Below, piece by piece: positions 8,230-18,351 of a DNA stretch of 64,000 bases; within the stretch, counting starts at the first letter, position 1, and each line of letters starts with the position of its first letter. Under the pieces are notes generated by a model, which saw nothing but the letters and a program-made list of their open reading frames with translations, did no database searches and was not told where the DNA came from. A program made the position numbers and the translations under genes. Origin of the DNA: Clostridia bacterium (GTDB lineage: Bacteria > Bacillota > Clostridia > Christensenellales > CAG-917); the NCBI GenBank assembly GCA_017461985.1, contig JAFTSA010000008.1, forward strand, positions 62,001-126,000, given 5' to 3'.

Positions 8230-9768
8230 TTAGAAAGGAAGTTCGTCGCCTTCGTCAACGTATTCCATATCGTCGTCGTCGAAGGGCAACACTTCTGCAG
8301 TGACAACTTCTTCAAAGTCCCCTGCCAACTCTTGGAAAGGCATGGGATTGCCATTTGTTTCAACCTCTTCAAGGCGAGTGACGTCACCTTGGATGACTGG
8401 GGTTTCAGGCTCTCTCACTGCACCGCTTTCATCAATGTCACGGAAGGTGGTGGTGTTGCCGTCCCAGTGGAGTTTCATTTCACCGATTGAACCGCTTCTG
8501 TTTTTGCGGAGGAGAAGAAGGATTTCATCCTTAGGAAGATTTTCATCAACCTTGCTAGGATCGTGCAAGAACATGACGACGTCAGCATCTTGCTCGATTG
8601 CGCCTGAGTCACGAAGGTCACTCAGTTGAGGTGCTCTGCCTTCCTTTTCTGCGCCACGGCTCATTTGTGACAGTGCAAGGATGGGCACGCCAAGTTCCTT
8701 TGCATAGACTTTCAGTTGACGTGACATTGTGCTGACGTCATTTTGTCTTGACTCAGATGCTCTACCCTTGCTGTCCGCTTCCATAAGTTGGAGATAGTCG
8801 ACGATGACGAGGTCAAGGCCTTTTTCACGTTTCAATCTACGGCACTTTGAAAGGATATCACTGGGGTGATTCATTGAGTAGTCGTCTATGTAAAGTTCCT
8901 TGCCAAGAAGGGTTGTGTATGCGTTGTAGAGTTTGGCTATGTCTGAGTCGCTCAGTTGTCCGCGGACGTCCATACTTTCAAAGGTGACGCCTGAAAGATA
9001 TGCCAGCATACGTTTGACAAGGGCGGGTGCAGTCATTTCCATATTGAACACTGCAACGGTCTTGTTTTTCAGCAAGCAGTTGACAGCAATGTTCAGTGCA
9101 AGTGCGGTTTTACCAACACCGGGACGAGCGGCGAGGATGACAAAATCACCGGGCTTCAAACCCTTTGTCTTTCTGTCAAGGTTGGTGAACCCTGTGAAGA
9201 TAAGGTTGCTAGGGGTGTTGCCTGCTTGTGCGTCTTGTATGTTTTGGAAAGCGGTGGCAAGGGCTTCTTTTGCGTGGGTCAGTGCTTTGTCAGTTTTTTC
9301 TTCTGCAATCTTGAACACAAGTTGCTCTGCTTTGCCAAGGGCATCTGCCCCGTCTTCGCAAGTGTAGGCGTATTCCAAAATGTCGTTGCCTGCAGAGATA
9401 ACTTTGCGTGTCAAAGAGTCACGCTTGATGATGTCGGCATAGTATTTTGCGTTGGCACTGCTGACAACTCCCATTGCAAGGGAATTGAGATAGTCAATGC
9501 TTCCCACTTCGTCAAGTTTGCCTTGAAGTTCCAGTTTGTCTGCCACTGACACGGTGTCAATGGGGGAACTGCGCTCAACAAGTTCACGCATAGCAGCGTA
9601 GATTATGCGGTTTTGACTTACGAAAAAGTCCTCCTCTGCGAGAGTGGGCATAATGACGTCTGCCATTTTGTCGTCAATGAGCAATGCGCCCAAGACGTTT
9701 TGCTCTGCCTCAACGTTGTTGGGCATTGCGCGCAGGTTTTTTCTTTCAGTTTTCTTCTTTTCTGCCAT
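8230..9768 (-). CDS. dnaB: Replicative DNA helicase DnaB
   Basis: The hexameric helicase that unwinds DNA at the replication fork (called DnaC in Bacillus subtilis). The 512-residue protein has the N-terminal helical domain beginning PNNVEAEQNVLGALL, Walker A ARPGVGKT at 214-221 and the RecA-type core with VIVDYLQLM and the LSDLRDSGAIEQDAD signature. A long acidic tail (about 60 residues, ending DDDDMEYVDEGDELPF) goes beyond the usual length and may contact partners. The first 22 bases overlap the upstream lipoprotein gene; Met15 (PNNVEAE) is an alternative start that matches homologues better. A terminator follows. Confidence 0.96.
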   Translation of the reverse strand: MAEKKKTERKNLRAMPNNVEAEQNVLGALLIDDKMADVIMPTLAEEDFFVSQNRIIYAAMRELVERSSPIDTVSVADKLELQGKLDEVGSIDYLNSLAMGVVSSANAKYYADIIKRDSLTRKVISAGNDILEYAYTCEDGADALGKAEQLVFKIAEEKTDKALTHAKEALATAFQNIQDAQAGNTPSNLIFTGFTNLDRKTKGLKPGDFVILAARPGVGKTALALNIAVNCLLKNKTVAVFNMEMTAPALVKRMLAYLSGVTFESMDVRGQLSDSDIAKLYNAYTTLLGKELYIDDYSMNHPSDILSKCRRLKREKGLDLVIVDYLQLMEADSKGRASESRQNDVSTMSRQLKVYAKELGVPILALSQMSRGAEKEGRAPQLSDLRDSGAIEQDADVVMFLHDPSKVDENLPKDEILLLLRKNRSGSIGEMKLHWDGNTTTFRDIDESGAVREPETPVIQGDVTRLEEVETNGNPMPFQELAGDFEEVVTAEVLPFDDDDMEYVDEGDELPF

Positions 9769-10393
9769 ACTTTCCTCTGACCACTTTCAGTGTGACGGCA
9801 ACTGCCAAAAGCAAGGCCACCGTTCCACCGATTGCGACGGCATACCATACTGATTGATTGGGCACTTCCCTTGTCAAGGTCACTTGAAAAGGTCCTTCCA
9901 CCACCTCAAAAGAGTGGGTGTGAGTTCTGCCTGATTTTGTGTAGACTCCGTCACTTTTTATTGATTTGTAGATTGTATCATAGTCGTAGACTATTTTCAA
10001 AGTGGAATATTCCTTCCCCTCCAAGATTGTGCCATCTTGGGTGAGAAGATTGTTGACGGCACTAAATGTTGCCCCGCCGTCAAAGGACACGGTGTAAATG
10101 TAGGTGTCAAAAAAGTTTCCGCTCACCTCTTCAACCGCAATCACCGAGTCTTGAAGGGACTCTCCCTTTCCCGAACGGGAAAGACGGACTGTGCAGACGT
10201 CCTCCTCCACAGTGACTGACTTGACGTACACTCCGTAGGTGGCAGGTACGGTGTCGGTTTTGTTGCAACCAACACTGACCAGCATCACCAAAAGGAGCAA
10301 TAATATTGTTGCAATTTTAGACAAGTTCTTCAAGTTCTTTGAGTGTTTTGTCAAATTCTTCCATAGCCTTTTCAAAGGGTGCGGAAGTTTCAA
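9746..10393 (-). CDS. Small lipoprotein with C-terminal membrane anchor, unknown function
   Basis: A 215-residue open frame; a hydrophobic segment ends in the lipobox VSVGC, and a second hydrophobic helix near the C-terminus is followed by basic residues, so the roughly 135-residue middle domain would be held outside the cell at both ends. The first 25 codons overlap pepF. An in-frame TTG at 10324 would give a tidy lipoprotein signal beginning with Ser-Lys-Ile-Ala and overlap pepF by only eight bases; that start is likely but its ribosome binding site is weak. Located between pepF and dnaB in one transcript. No family recognised. Confidence 0.7.
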   Translation of the reverse strand: MKLPHPLKRLWKNLTKHSKNLKNLSKIATILLLLLVMLVSVGCNKTDTVPATYGVYVKSVTVEEDVCTVRLSRSGKGESLQDSVIAVEEVSGNFFDTYIYTVSFDGGATFSAVNNLLTQDGTILEGKEYSTLKIVYDYDTIYKSIKSDGVYTKSGRTHTHSFEVVEGPFQVTLTREVPNQSVWYAVAIGGTVALLLAVAVTLKVVRGKYGRKEEN

Positions 10394-12095
10394 GGTCTAC
10401 GTCGGCAAGACGGATGATGTCAAGAGGTGCAAGTGATCCGCCTGCGCTGAGGAATTTGCGATATTTGTTGAAATATTCTTCACCATAGGTGAGGATGTTG
10501 TTTGCGATGGTCACTGCGGTGGTGATGCCAGTTGCGTACTTGTAGACGTAATAACTTCTGTAGAAGTGAGGGATTCTTGCCCATTCATAGCGGATAAGGT
10601 CATTGTGATTGACTGCTTCGCCATAATACTTCTTGTTCAGTTCATAGTAGGCATTGGACAGTGCGTCTGCGGTGACAGGCACTCCACTTTCAACCATTGT
10701 GTGGGCTGCAACTTCAAACTCTGAGAACATCGTTTGACGGAACAGGGTTGTGCGGAACATATCAAGATAATATGAAAGGAGATATTTTCTAAACTCGCCG
10801 GTTGCTGTCTTCAAAAGGTGTTTGAGAAGGAGCACTTCGTTGACGGTTGATGCAATTTCTGCAACGAAAATCTTGTAGCCTGCCTTTTCTTCACATTGGT
10901 TTGCATTTGAATAGTAGGAGTGCAATGCGTGGCCAAGTTCGTGGGCGATGGTGAAAATATCATGGGTCGTTTCGTGATAGTTGAGAAGCACGAAGGGGTG
11001 AACACCATAGCAACCCCAGCTGTATGCGCCACTTCTCTTGCCCTTGTTTTCATAGACGTCAATCCAGCCGTCATTGAATGCAGATGCCAAAATGTCGCTG
11101 TATTCCTTGCCCATAACCTTCAATGCTTCTTTCACGGTTTCCACTGCTTCTTCATAAGGCAAAGCAAGGTTTTGTGCTTTGATGATGGGCACGTGCAAGT
11201 CGTACATATTGAGGTCGATGCCCAGCATACGCTTGCGGAGAGCGATGTATCTGTGGAGAGGTGCTGTGCCCTTGTCCACTGCTTCAAGAAGTTTCTTGTA
11301 GCAAGTTGAAGGCACGTTTTCATTGTACATTGAATAGTCAAGTGCGGTGTTGAAACCACGTATCTTTGCAAAGAACCAGTTTTTCTTCACGTTTCCGCCG
11401 TAGTTGACTGCAAGGGTGTTGACGTAGTTTTTGTAGGCGTTGAACATGCTTTCAAATGCCTTTCTTCTCATCTCTTGGTTGGGGTTTTGCATCATCATTG
11501 AATAGACGCCGTGGCTCATTTCAATCTTGTTGCCCTCTTCGTCTTCAATGGAGTCAAACTTGACGTCTGCATTGTCAAACATTGTGAAAACTTCACCGCT
11601 GTTGCCACTGAACAAACGCATTTCGCTGAGGAGTTTTTCTTCCTTCTTTGAAAGGGTGATGCTCTTGTCACGGATGAGCTCATCAATGCTGACGTCGTAA
11701 TCAGCAAATCTCTTGTCCTTTTTCAGGGTTTCAAGTTTTTCGGTGGGAAGTTCAGTCAGTTCAGGTGAAATGTATGATGACAATGAGCCGAACTTGACCA
11801 TAAGCATTTCTGCTCTGTCGGTCATGCCTTGATAGACGCTTTCACGAGAATCCTCGTCACGGCGCATACGTGCATATTGATAAAGTCTTGACAACTCGTG
11901 ACCAATCTTTGTGGTGAGAGTAAGGCATTCAAGGATTGTGTCATCATCGTTGAGTTTGCCGTTGAACTTTGCGATGCTGGGGATCATCTCTTCAGTTGCA
12001 AAAAATGCTTCTTCCCAAGCATCGTTGCTTTCAAAGATGTCCTCAAGGTGCCACTTGTACTTTTGGTCGATTTCATTTCTTTGTTTGACTTGCAT
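10317..12095 (-). CDS. pepF: Oligoendopeptidase F
   Basis: PepF is a cytoplasmic zinc peptidase of family M3 that cuts peptides of roughly 7-17 residues. The 592-residue protein has the N-terminal helical oligopeptidase F domain and the zinc motif HELGH at 385-389, with the third ligand in FVAEIASTVNE 28 residues after the first His. Length is standard (about 600). No signal peptide. The ribosome binding site GTGAGG precedes the ATG. A second, surface-anchored relative is encoded at 37783-40221. Confidence 0.96.
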   Translation of the reverse strand: MQVKQRNEIDQKYKWHLEDIFESNDAWEEAFFATEEMIPSIAKFNGKLNDDDTILECLTLTTKIGHELSRLYQYARMRRDEDSRESVYQGMTDRAEMLMVKFGSLSSYISPELTELPTEKLETLKKDKRFADYDVSIDELIRDKSITLSKKEEKLLSEMRLFSGNSGEVFTMFDNADVKFDSIEDEEGNKIEMSHGVYSMMMQNPNQEMRRKAFESMFNAYKNYVNTLAVNYGGNVKKNWFFAKIRGFNTALDYSMYNENVPSTCYKKLLEAVDKGTAPLHRYIALRKRMLGIDLNMYDLHVPIIKAQNLALPYEEAVETVKEALKVMGKEYSDILASAFNDGWIDVYENKGKRSGAYSWGCYGVHPFVLLNYHETTHDIFTIAHELGHALHSYYSNANQCEEKAGYKIFVAEIASTVNEVLLLKHLLKTATGEFRKYLLSYYLDMFRTTLFRQTMFSEFEVAAHTMVESGVPVTADALSNAYYELNKKYYGEAVNHNDLIRYEWARIPHFYRSYYVYKYATGITTAVTIANNILTYGEEYFNKYRKFLSAGGSLAPLDIIRLADVDLETSAPFEKAMEEFDKTLKELEELV

Positions 12096-12186
12096 ATTTA
12101 CCTCACAATGTTTCGGGTTTACCGTTGATTACTTATTTTTCAAAATGCCACTTAATCCTATCATTTCCGCAGGAAAAAGTCTTGTT

Positions 12187-13674
12187 TTAGTTGATGAAGA
12201 GATTGTTGTCCAAAAACTCAGGCTCGCAGGTCAGGTTCATGCCAAGTTTGCGCATAGGGTTTTCGTCCGCCTTGAAAAGCATATGTGACGAGTGGGCCTC
12301 ACAGCCTGCAAGCATTTCAAGTTTCTTCACCGCCTTGGCTGCAAGAGGGTTGGTGGCTGCGCACACTGACAAAGCAAGGAGTGCTTCTTCAAGTGAAAGA
12401 GGGGTGTGCTTTTCGTGAAGGACCTTACTCTTCAATGAGATGATAGGCTCGATGACAACAGGGGCGATAAGGTCGATGTCGTCGTCAATCTTGCCTATTG
12501 TCTTCACTGCATTGAACACTGCCGCCGCTGCTGCGGACATAAGTTTTGTGTTTCTGCCTGTGACGATTTGTCCGTCAGGGAGTTCGATTGCCACTGCGCC
12601 CTTTCCGTCTGCAATTTGGTTTTTGATGAGGGCTGATGCAATGACCTTTCTGTCATTTGCGGACACTTGAAGTTTGGCCATAAGCACACGAAGACGCTCG
12701 ATTGTGCCCTTTGTGCCTTGACCGTTTTTGTAGTCGCATCTTGCCTTGTAGTATCTGCGGAGAACTTCTTGCTTTGAGGCTTCTTCGCAGGCATCGTTGT
12801 CGGTGATGCAATATCCTGCCATATTGACGCCCATATCCGTGGGTGAGTTGTAGACAAACTCTCCCCCAGAAATTTTGGTGAGGATATTCTTCACCACGGG
12901 GAACACCTCAATGTCACGATTGTAGTTGACTGCCATCTTGCCATAGGCTTCAAGGTGGAAGTGGTCAATCTTGTTGACGTCTTTAAGGTCTGCGGTTGCT
13001 GCCTCGTAGGCAACGTTGACGGGGTGTGTCAAGGGCAAATTCCAAATGGGGAAAGTTTCAAACTTTGCATATCCGCCTTTGATGCCCTTCTTTTGGTCGT
13101 GATAGAGTTGGCTAAGACAAGTGGCAAGTTTTCCACTGCCGGGGCCGGGGGCTGTGCACACAACGAGGCGTCTTGTGGTTTCAATGTAAGGGTTTGCGCC
13201 GTATCCTTCATCTGAAACTATGACGTCGATGTCGTTGGGATAGCCCTTTGTAGGACGATGAACGTAGACCTTTACGCCACGGTTTTCAAGTTTGCACTTG
13301 AAAGCAAGGGCAGCAGGTTGCTCTTGGAACATTGTGATGACAACGCAGTTGATATATATCCCCATTGAGGAAATGTTGTCAATCATACGTTCCACTTCAC
13401 TGCCGTAAGTGATGCCGTAGTCGGCGCGGATTTTGTTGCGTTCAATGTCGTTTGCGTTTATGCAAATGATGAGTTCCGCTTCGTCTTTCAAGTTTTTGAG
13501 CAGTTTGATTTTTGCCGCCTTGTCAAAGCCGGGCAAAACTCTTGTTGCGTGCAAATCGTCGAAAAGTTTTCCGCCAAATTCAAGATAGAGTTTGTCAAAC
13601 ATGCTTATTCTTTCAAGAATATGCTCCGATTGCTTTTGCATATAAAGGTCTTTGTCAAATCCGATTCTGTTCAT
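12187..13674 (-). CDS. DUF1846 (UPF0371) family protein
   Basis: A 495-residue cytoplasmic protein of the DUF1846 family, common in Firmicutes and of uncertain function. The family start (MNRIGFDKDLYMQKQSEHI), the NANDIERNKIRADYGITY segment and the glycine-rich TAPGPGSGKLATCLSQLYHD are all present; the last resembles a nucleotide-binding loop. Length agrees with the family. It lies 12 bases after parC and 91 bases before pepF on the same strand, so it probably shares a transcript with the topoisomerase genes. Confidence 0.92.
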   Translation of the reverse strand: MNRIGFDKDLYMQKQSEHILERISMFDKLYLEFGGKLFDDLHATRVLPGFDKAAKIKLLKNLKDEAELIICINANDIERNKIRADYGITYGSEVERMIDNISSMGIYINCVVITMFQEQPAALAFKCKLENRGVKVYVHRPTKGYPNDIDVIVSDEGYGANPYIETTRRLVVCTAPGPGSGKLATCLSQLYHDQKKGIKGGYAKFETFPIWNLPLTHPVNVAYEAATADLKDVNKIDHFHLEAYGKMAVNYNRDIEVFPVVKNILTKISGGEFVYNSPTDMGVNMAGYCITDNDACEEASKQEVLRRYYKARCDYKNGQGTKGTIERLRVLMAKLQVSANDRKVIASALIKNQIADGKGAVAIELPDGQIVTGRNTKLMSAAAAAVFNAVKTIGKIDDDIDLIAPVVIEPIISLKSKVLHEKHTPLSLEEALLALSVCAATNPLAAKAVKKLEMLAGCEAHSSHMLFKADENPMRKLGMNLTCEPEFLDNNLFIN

Positions 13675-13686
13675 AATGTTGTCCTT

Positions 13687-16110
13687 TTATTCGCTCACTT
13701 TTGTGACTAAGGTCACGGGTGTTTTGTACAATTGTTTGCCTTTGGTTGTTCTTGTGTCAATGCGGATGTCCTCAGTGTTGACAATATAGGTCTTTCCGCC
13801 GGTGACGATGGCGATGTCGTAGGGCTCTTTCACCATGCCTACGTACTTGACCTTGCTCTTGTCAAGGTCAACAATCTTGACCCCCTTCAAGTATCTTGAA
13901 GACAGTTCAAGGGTTGAGGATATGACGCGTTTTGTGTAGCCTGTTGTGGTGACGATGACCACTTCTCCTTCCTCTTCAATGAGTCCGCCGAATACGATGC
14001 TGTCGCCTTCGTTCAACTTAACACCCTTGACACCTCCTGCCTTTCTGCCTTGGAGAGGTACTTCAAGAGGATTGTAGAGCAAGCATTGTCCGTCTGCGGT
14101 CACTTCAAAGACGTTCTTTTCATCGTCAACAAGTTCTACGTTGAGGAGGGTGTCATTGTCGCCCAAAATGACTGCGTTCATAAAGGGCTTGCCACCTGTG
14201 TATTCGTTGACGTCGGTGCGCTTGACCATACCTTGCTTTGTGAAGAAGAGGAATTCGCCAACTGGAGTTGAGCCAAAGAAGAAGGCTTTGACCACGTATT
14301 CACCTGCGGTCACTTCAGGATTCAGTGAGCCGATGGTGACACCCTTCTCTCTCCATCTCTTTTCGGGGAGAGTGGTGACGTCAATCTTGACAAGATTGCC
14401 CTTTGAGGTGAAGGCGTACAGTGCGCCCTTGTTGTTGACGTGAAGGACTTGTTTGGGGAGTTCGTTTTCACCATAAGCGGACATATCCTTGAGAGCCAAC
14501 GAATAACTCTTTTGTGACATAAATCTGATTGTGCCTGCGTCGTTCAACACAAACACGCCCTCACGATATGCCACAGACTCCTCTGCGGTGGGGATTTCAA
14601 CCTTGTCACCTTCGTCTGCGCCCAAGATGACTGAAAGACGAGGAGAGGGATTGTTCTTTTTGATTTCAAGGATCTCATCCTTGATGACTGCATATTGCTT
14701 TGCCTTGCTGGCAAGGATTGCACTGAGTTTTGAAATGAGTTTTTCAAGCTTTGCAAGTTCTTCTTCCAGCTTGCCAACTTCAAGACGTGCAAGAGCTTTG
14801 AGGCGCATATCAAGGATTGCTTGTGCTTGCTCGTCACTGAGGTCAAATCTTTCACGGAGTGTTGCCTTTGCCTTTGCGGTGGTTTCACTGGTCTTGATGA
14901 TTTGGATGACCTCGTCAATGTTGGCGATTGCAATGAGCAAGCCTTTGACGATTTCTGCTCTTGCTTTTGCGGCTTTAAGGTCAAAGGTGGTGCGCTTGAC
15001 GATGATTTCTCTTTGATATGCGATGTAATATTTCAGTATGTCTTTGAGACCAAGTTGCTCGGGTTTGCCCCCTGCAATTGCAACGATGTTGACTGAGTAG
15101 CCGATTTCAAGGTTGGACTTTTTCATGAGGAAAGCCACAATCTTGTCAACGGGTGCGTCCTTCTTCAACTTGATGACTGCGCGCATACCCGACTTGTCAC
15201 TTTCGTCAACGATGTCACTGATGCCTGAAAGCAATTCCTTGTTGGCTTCTCTCAAGTCTGCAATTTTGGTGAGCAATTCCGCCTTGTTGACTTGATAAGG
15301 AAGTTCGGTGATGACGATATTCTTCTTGCCGTTGTCCTCGTCTTCTACGTGCAGGCGTGAACGAATCTTGATTCTGCCCTTGCCTGTTTCATAAATTGAT
15401 TCAAGGCTGTCAACTGGCACGATAAATCCTCCTGTGGGGAAATCAGGACCTTTGAACACTTTGAGCAGTTCCGCGGTGGTGATTGAGGGATTGTCAATCA
15501 TTGCAACCACTGCGTCAATGCTCTCTGCCATATTGTGGGTGGGGATGTTTGTGGCAAGACCGACTGCAATGCCGTTTGCGCCGTTGACCAACAAGTTGGG
15601 GAATCTGCCGGGGAGAGTTGTGGGCTCTTCAAGGCTGTCGTCAAAGTTGGGTGTCCAAGACACGGTATCCTTGTCAAGGTCCCTCAAAAGTTCAAGGGCA
15701 AGTGATGCCATACGTGCTTCGGTATAACGCATAGCCGCCGCCCCGTCACCGTCAACTGAGCCAAAGTTTCCGTGGCCGTCAACCAGCTTCATACCCATTG
15801 AGAAGGGTTGCGCCATACGGACGAGCGCGCCGTACACTGAACTGTCGCCGTGGGGGTGATATTTGCCAAGGCAGTCACCAACAATTCTTGCACATTTCTT
15901 GTAAGGCTTGTCGGGGGTGATGCCCATCTCGTACATTGAATACAAGATCCTGCGTTGGACGGGTTTCAATCCGTCTTCAACTCTAGGCAGAGCGCGGTCA
16001 AGGATGACGTTTTCAGAGTACGGCAACATTGAGTTGTGCATGACCTCTTCAAACGCCACGTTGTAAATGGCACTGTTATAGATGATTTCTTTTTGTTTTT
16101 TCTTTGCCAT
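13687..16110 (-). CDS. parC: Type IIA topoisomerase subunit A, topoisomerase IV-like
   Basis: Subunit A carries the DNA-cleaving tyrosine, here Tyr129 in AAMRYTEAR, and a C-terminal beta-propeller that wraps DNA. The 807-residue protein has [11 protein letters not shown], as in ParC, where GyrA usually has VHRRIL, and I cannot find the GyrA box QRRGGKG; the nearest motif is GRKAGGVKG, a blade motif. Both points favour topoisomerase IV. In the quinolone-binding helix, [10 protein letters not shown] keeps the serine (Ser90, equivalent to E. coli GyrA Ser83) but has Gly94 where GyrA has Asp87 or ParC Glu84. It starts three bases after parE. A divergent gyrase A cannot be excluded. Confidence 0.87.
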   Translation of the reverse strand: MAKKKQKEIIYNSAIYNVAFEEVMHNSMLPYSENVILDRALPRVEDGLKPVQRRILYSMYEMGITPDKPYKKCARIVGDCLGKYHPHGDSSVYGALVRMAQPFSMGMKLVDGHGNFGSVDGDGAAAMRYTEARMASLALELLRDLDKDTVSWTPNFDDSLEEPTTLPGRFPNLLVNGANGIAVGLATNIPTHNMAESIDAVVAMIDNPSITTAELLKVFKGPDFPTGGFIVPVDSLESIYETGKGRIKIRSRLHVEDEDNGKKNIVITELPYQVNKAELLTKIADLREANKELLSGISDIVDESDKSGMRAVIKLKKDAPVDKIVAFLMKKSNLEIGYSVNIVAIAGGKPEQLGLKDILKYYIAYQREIIVKRTTFDLKAAKARAEIVKGLLIAIANIDEVIQIIKTSETTAKAKATLRERFDLSDEQAQAILDMRLKALARLEVGKLEEELAKLEKLISKLSAILASKAKQYAVIKDEILEIKKNNPSPRLSVILGADEGDKVEIPTAEESVAYREGVFVLNDAGTIRFMSQKSYSLALKDMSAYGENELPKQVLHVNNKGALYAFTSKGNLVKIDVTTLPEKRWREKGVTIGSLNPEVTAGEYVVKAFFFGSTPVGEFLFFTKQGMVKRTDVNEYTGGKPFMNAVILGDNDTLLNVELVDDEKNVFEVTADGQCLLYNPLEVPLQGRKAGGVKGVKLNEGDSIVFGGLIEEEGEVVIVTTTGYTKRVISSTLELSSRYLKGVKIVDLDKSKVKYVGMVKEPYDIAIVTGGKTYIVNTEDIRIDTRTTKGKQLYKTPVTLVTKVSE

Positions 16111-16113
16111 ATC

Positions 16114-18084
16114 TTAGTCCTCCGCCTTGATTTTGAAGGAGTCAATCTTGTTGAAGTCTGCGTGACGATAGATATAATCCTTTCTTATTGCGCTGTCGTC
16201 ACCCATAAGCACGGTGATGCGTCTGTCTGCCGCCGCCGCGTCCTCTATGGTCACCCTCGTCAGTGAACGCTTTGCAGGATCCATAGCGGTGTCCCAAAGT
16301 TGCTCGGGGTTCATTTCTCCAAGACCTTTGAACCGTTGAAGGAGTGCGGTCTTGCCCATCTTCTTTTGTCCTTCTTCAAGGGCTTCGTCGTCGTAGCAAT
16401 AGAGGATTTCGTCCTTCTTTTGCAACTTGTATAGAGGAGGCATGCCGATATACACGTGTCCTTCTGTGATGAGTTTACGCATATAGCGGAAGAAGAAGGT
16501 GAGAAGAAGTGCTCTTATATGTGCGCCGTCTTGGTCCGCGTCTGCAAGGATGATGACTTTGTCATATTTCAGTCCTGTGATGTCAAAGGCGGGCTCGATG
16601 CCTGTGCCAAGAGCACTGATTATTGTTGAAATCTCTTCGTTGGCAAGGATTTTTTCAAGAGGTGCTTTCTCAACGTTGAGAGGCTTGCCTCTAAGAGGCA
16701 AGATTGCTTGGAAAGAGCGGTCTCTTGCTTGCTTTGCACTGCCACCTGCAGAATCACCTTCAACTATAAACAGCTCGTTGATTTCATAGTTTCTGCCCGA
16801 GCAACTGGACAGTTTGCCGATGAGGTTTGCGCCGTTGAGCTTGTTTTGTTGACGGGCAATATCCTTTGCCTTTTTGGCTGCTTCACGGGTGCGGGCTGCC
16901 CCCATTGCCTTTGAGATTATCTTTTCTGCGCTGGACTTGTAGCCACGCATTTGGAGAAGCTCTTCAAGTTGCTCTGCAACAAGAGTTTCCACCTTTTGTC
17001 TTACTTCGGGGTTGCCAAGTTTGCCCTTTGTTTGTCCTTCAAATTGGACGTTTTGCATCTTGACGGTGATGACTGCCACCATACCTTCACGGAAGTCTTC
17101 ACCAAGAAGGTTGGATTGCTTCTCTTTCAAGATGTTGTTCTTTCGTGCGTACTCGTTGAAAACTCTTGTCACTGCACTCTTGAAACCCACTTCGTGAGTG
17201 CCACCCTCTACGGTGGGAATTGAGTTGACGTAGGAGTAGATATTTTCGCTGTAGCCGTCAGTGTGTTGGATTGCAACTGCAACTTCAAAATTCTTCTCTT
17301 TTGCTTCAACGTAGAGAGGCTTGTCGTAGAGGGTGTTTTTGCCCTCGTTGAGATATTGGACGTAGTCCGCAATGCCACCCTTGTAGCAGAAAGTGTCCTT
17401 CTTTTCAGTGCCACCGTCAAGGGGCATACGAAGGTCCTCAAGGACGATGGTCATACCACGGTTGAGATAGGCTACGTCTCTCATACGATCTGCGATGATG
17501 TTGTAGTTGAACTTTTCACCTTTGAAAATGCGTTCGTCAGGTTTGAAGGTGACGCGACTGCCTTGGTTTTTGGTCTTGCCCACCAAGGTCAAAGGATTTT
17601 TGACAACACCGCTCTTCACCTTGCCGCCCGCAAGTTCAGGAGAGTGGAAATCCGCTCTATAAAGATTTCCGTCACGGGCAACCTCAACGTAGAGCCACTC
17701 TGAAAGAGCGTTTGTCACTGATGCGCCTACGCCGTGAAGACCGCCAGAAAATGAATACTGGTCGTTGTTGAATTTTGCGCCTGCGTGCAGTTGAGTGAAG
17801 ATGACTTCAACACCGCTGATTTTCAGTTTCGGGTGTTTGTCAACGGGCATACCTCTGCCGTTGTCACTTACTCTTGCAACGCAGTCGTCAAGAAGTTGAA
17901 TTGTGACAGTGTCGCCGAAGCCGTTTGCCACTTCGTCAACGCTGTTGTCAATGATTTCCCATAAAATGTGGTGCAATCCTTTGTTCCCTGTTGTGCCGAT
18001 GTACATACCGGGGCGCTTACGCACCGCATCAAGACCTTCGAGGACTTGGATTTGCTCCGCATTGTAGCTTTTTGCTGCTGACAT
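16114..18084 (-). CDS. parE: Type IIA topoisomerase subunit B, topoisomerase IV-like
   Basis: The ATPase subunit partnering the gene downstream. The 656-residue protein shows the GHKL ATP site (EIIDNSVDE, DNGRGMP, GGLHGVG), the transducer domain, the TOPRIM domain (EGDSAGGSAKQARDR; DADQDGAHI) and the RFKGLGEMN tail. It lacks the long insertion of proteobacterial GyrB. Its own promoter (TTGAAA-17-TACAAT) lies upstream and parC follows directly, so both subunits come from one message. ParE rather than GyrB is chosen because of its partner; the two are hard to separate by eye. Confidence 0.87.
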   Translation of the reverse strand: MSAAKSYNAEQIQVLEGLDAVRKRPGMYIGTTGNKGLHHILWEIIDNSVDEVANGFGDTVTIQLLDDCVARVSDNGRGMPVDKHPKLKISGVEVIFTQLHAGAKFNNDQYSFSGGLHGVGASVTNALSEWLYVEVARDGNLYRADFHSPELAGGKVKSGVVKNPLTLVGKTKNQGSRVTFKPDERIFKGEKFNYNIIADRMRDVAYLNRGMTIVLEDLRMPLDGGTEKKDTFCYKGGIADYVQYLNEGKNTLYDKPLYVEAKEKNFEVAVAIQHTDGYSENIYSYVNSIPTVEGGTHEVGFKSAVTRVFNEYARKNNILKEKQSNLLGEDFREGMVAVITVKMQNVQFEGQTKGKLGNPEVRQKVETLVAEQLEELLQMRGYKSSAEKIISKAMGAARTREAAKKAKDIARQQNKLNGANLIGKLSSCSGRNYEINELFIVEGDSAGGSAKQARDRSFQAILPLRGKPLNVEKAPLEKILANEEISTIISALGTGIEPAFDITGLKYDKVIILADADQDGAHIRALLLTFFFRYMRKLITEGHVYIGMPPLYKLQKKDEILYCYDDEALEEGQKKMGKTALLQRFKGLGEMNPEQLWDTAMDPAKRSLTRVTIEDAAAADRRITVLMGDDSAIRKDYIYRHADFNKIDSFKIKAED

Positions 18085-18112
18085 ATCGTACCTGCCAAAT
18101 TTATTTGCTCAT

Positions 18113-18124
18113 CGTGTATACACG
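18113..18124. repeat. Perfect 12-bp palindrome CGTGTATACACG in the parE leader
   Basis: The palindrome lies between the parE promoter and start codon. It could be an operator or a leader hairpin; topology-dependent or other regulation is conceivable but not shown. Confidence 0.35.
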
Positions 18125-18153
18125 TGCAAGCGCGGTATACAAAATACACAACT

Positions 18154-18182
18154 ATTGTAGCACAATATATTGTAGATTTCAA
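18154..18182 (-). promoter_or_regulatory. Promoter of parE-parC
   Basis: Minus-strand TTGAAA (18182-18177), 17-base spacer, TACAAT (18159-18154). A 12-bp palindrome ACAATATATTGT fills most of the spacer and could be bound by a regulator. Confidence 0.7.
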
Positions 18183-18302
18183 GTGCTCCACCGCCCTAAA
18201 TATGACAATTTTGTCCTGAAAATTTCATTTTTCTTCCAACTGAAAAGAAAAAATCAAGCGTTTTCAGTTTGTCAATCAAAAACTTGCCAAAAAAACTGCA
18301 AT

Positions 18303-18333
18303 ATAAAAAAAGGAACAGAAAATTCTGTTCCTT
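18303..18333 (-). terminator. Intrinsic terminator after the histidine kinase gene
   Basis: Nine-base arms AAGGAACAG/CTGTTCCTT with a six-base loop, followed on the minus strand by TTTTTTT. Confidence 0.9.
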
Positions 18334-18351
18334 GATTTTGATTGGTTTGTT

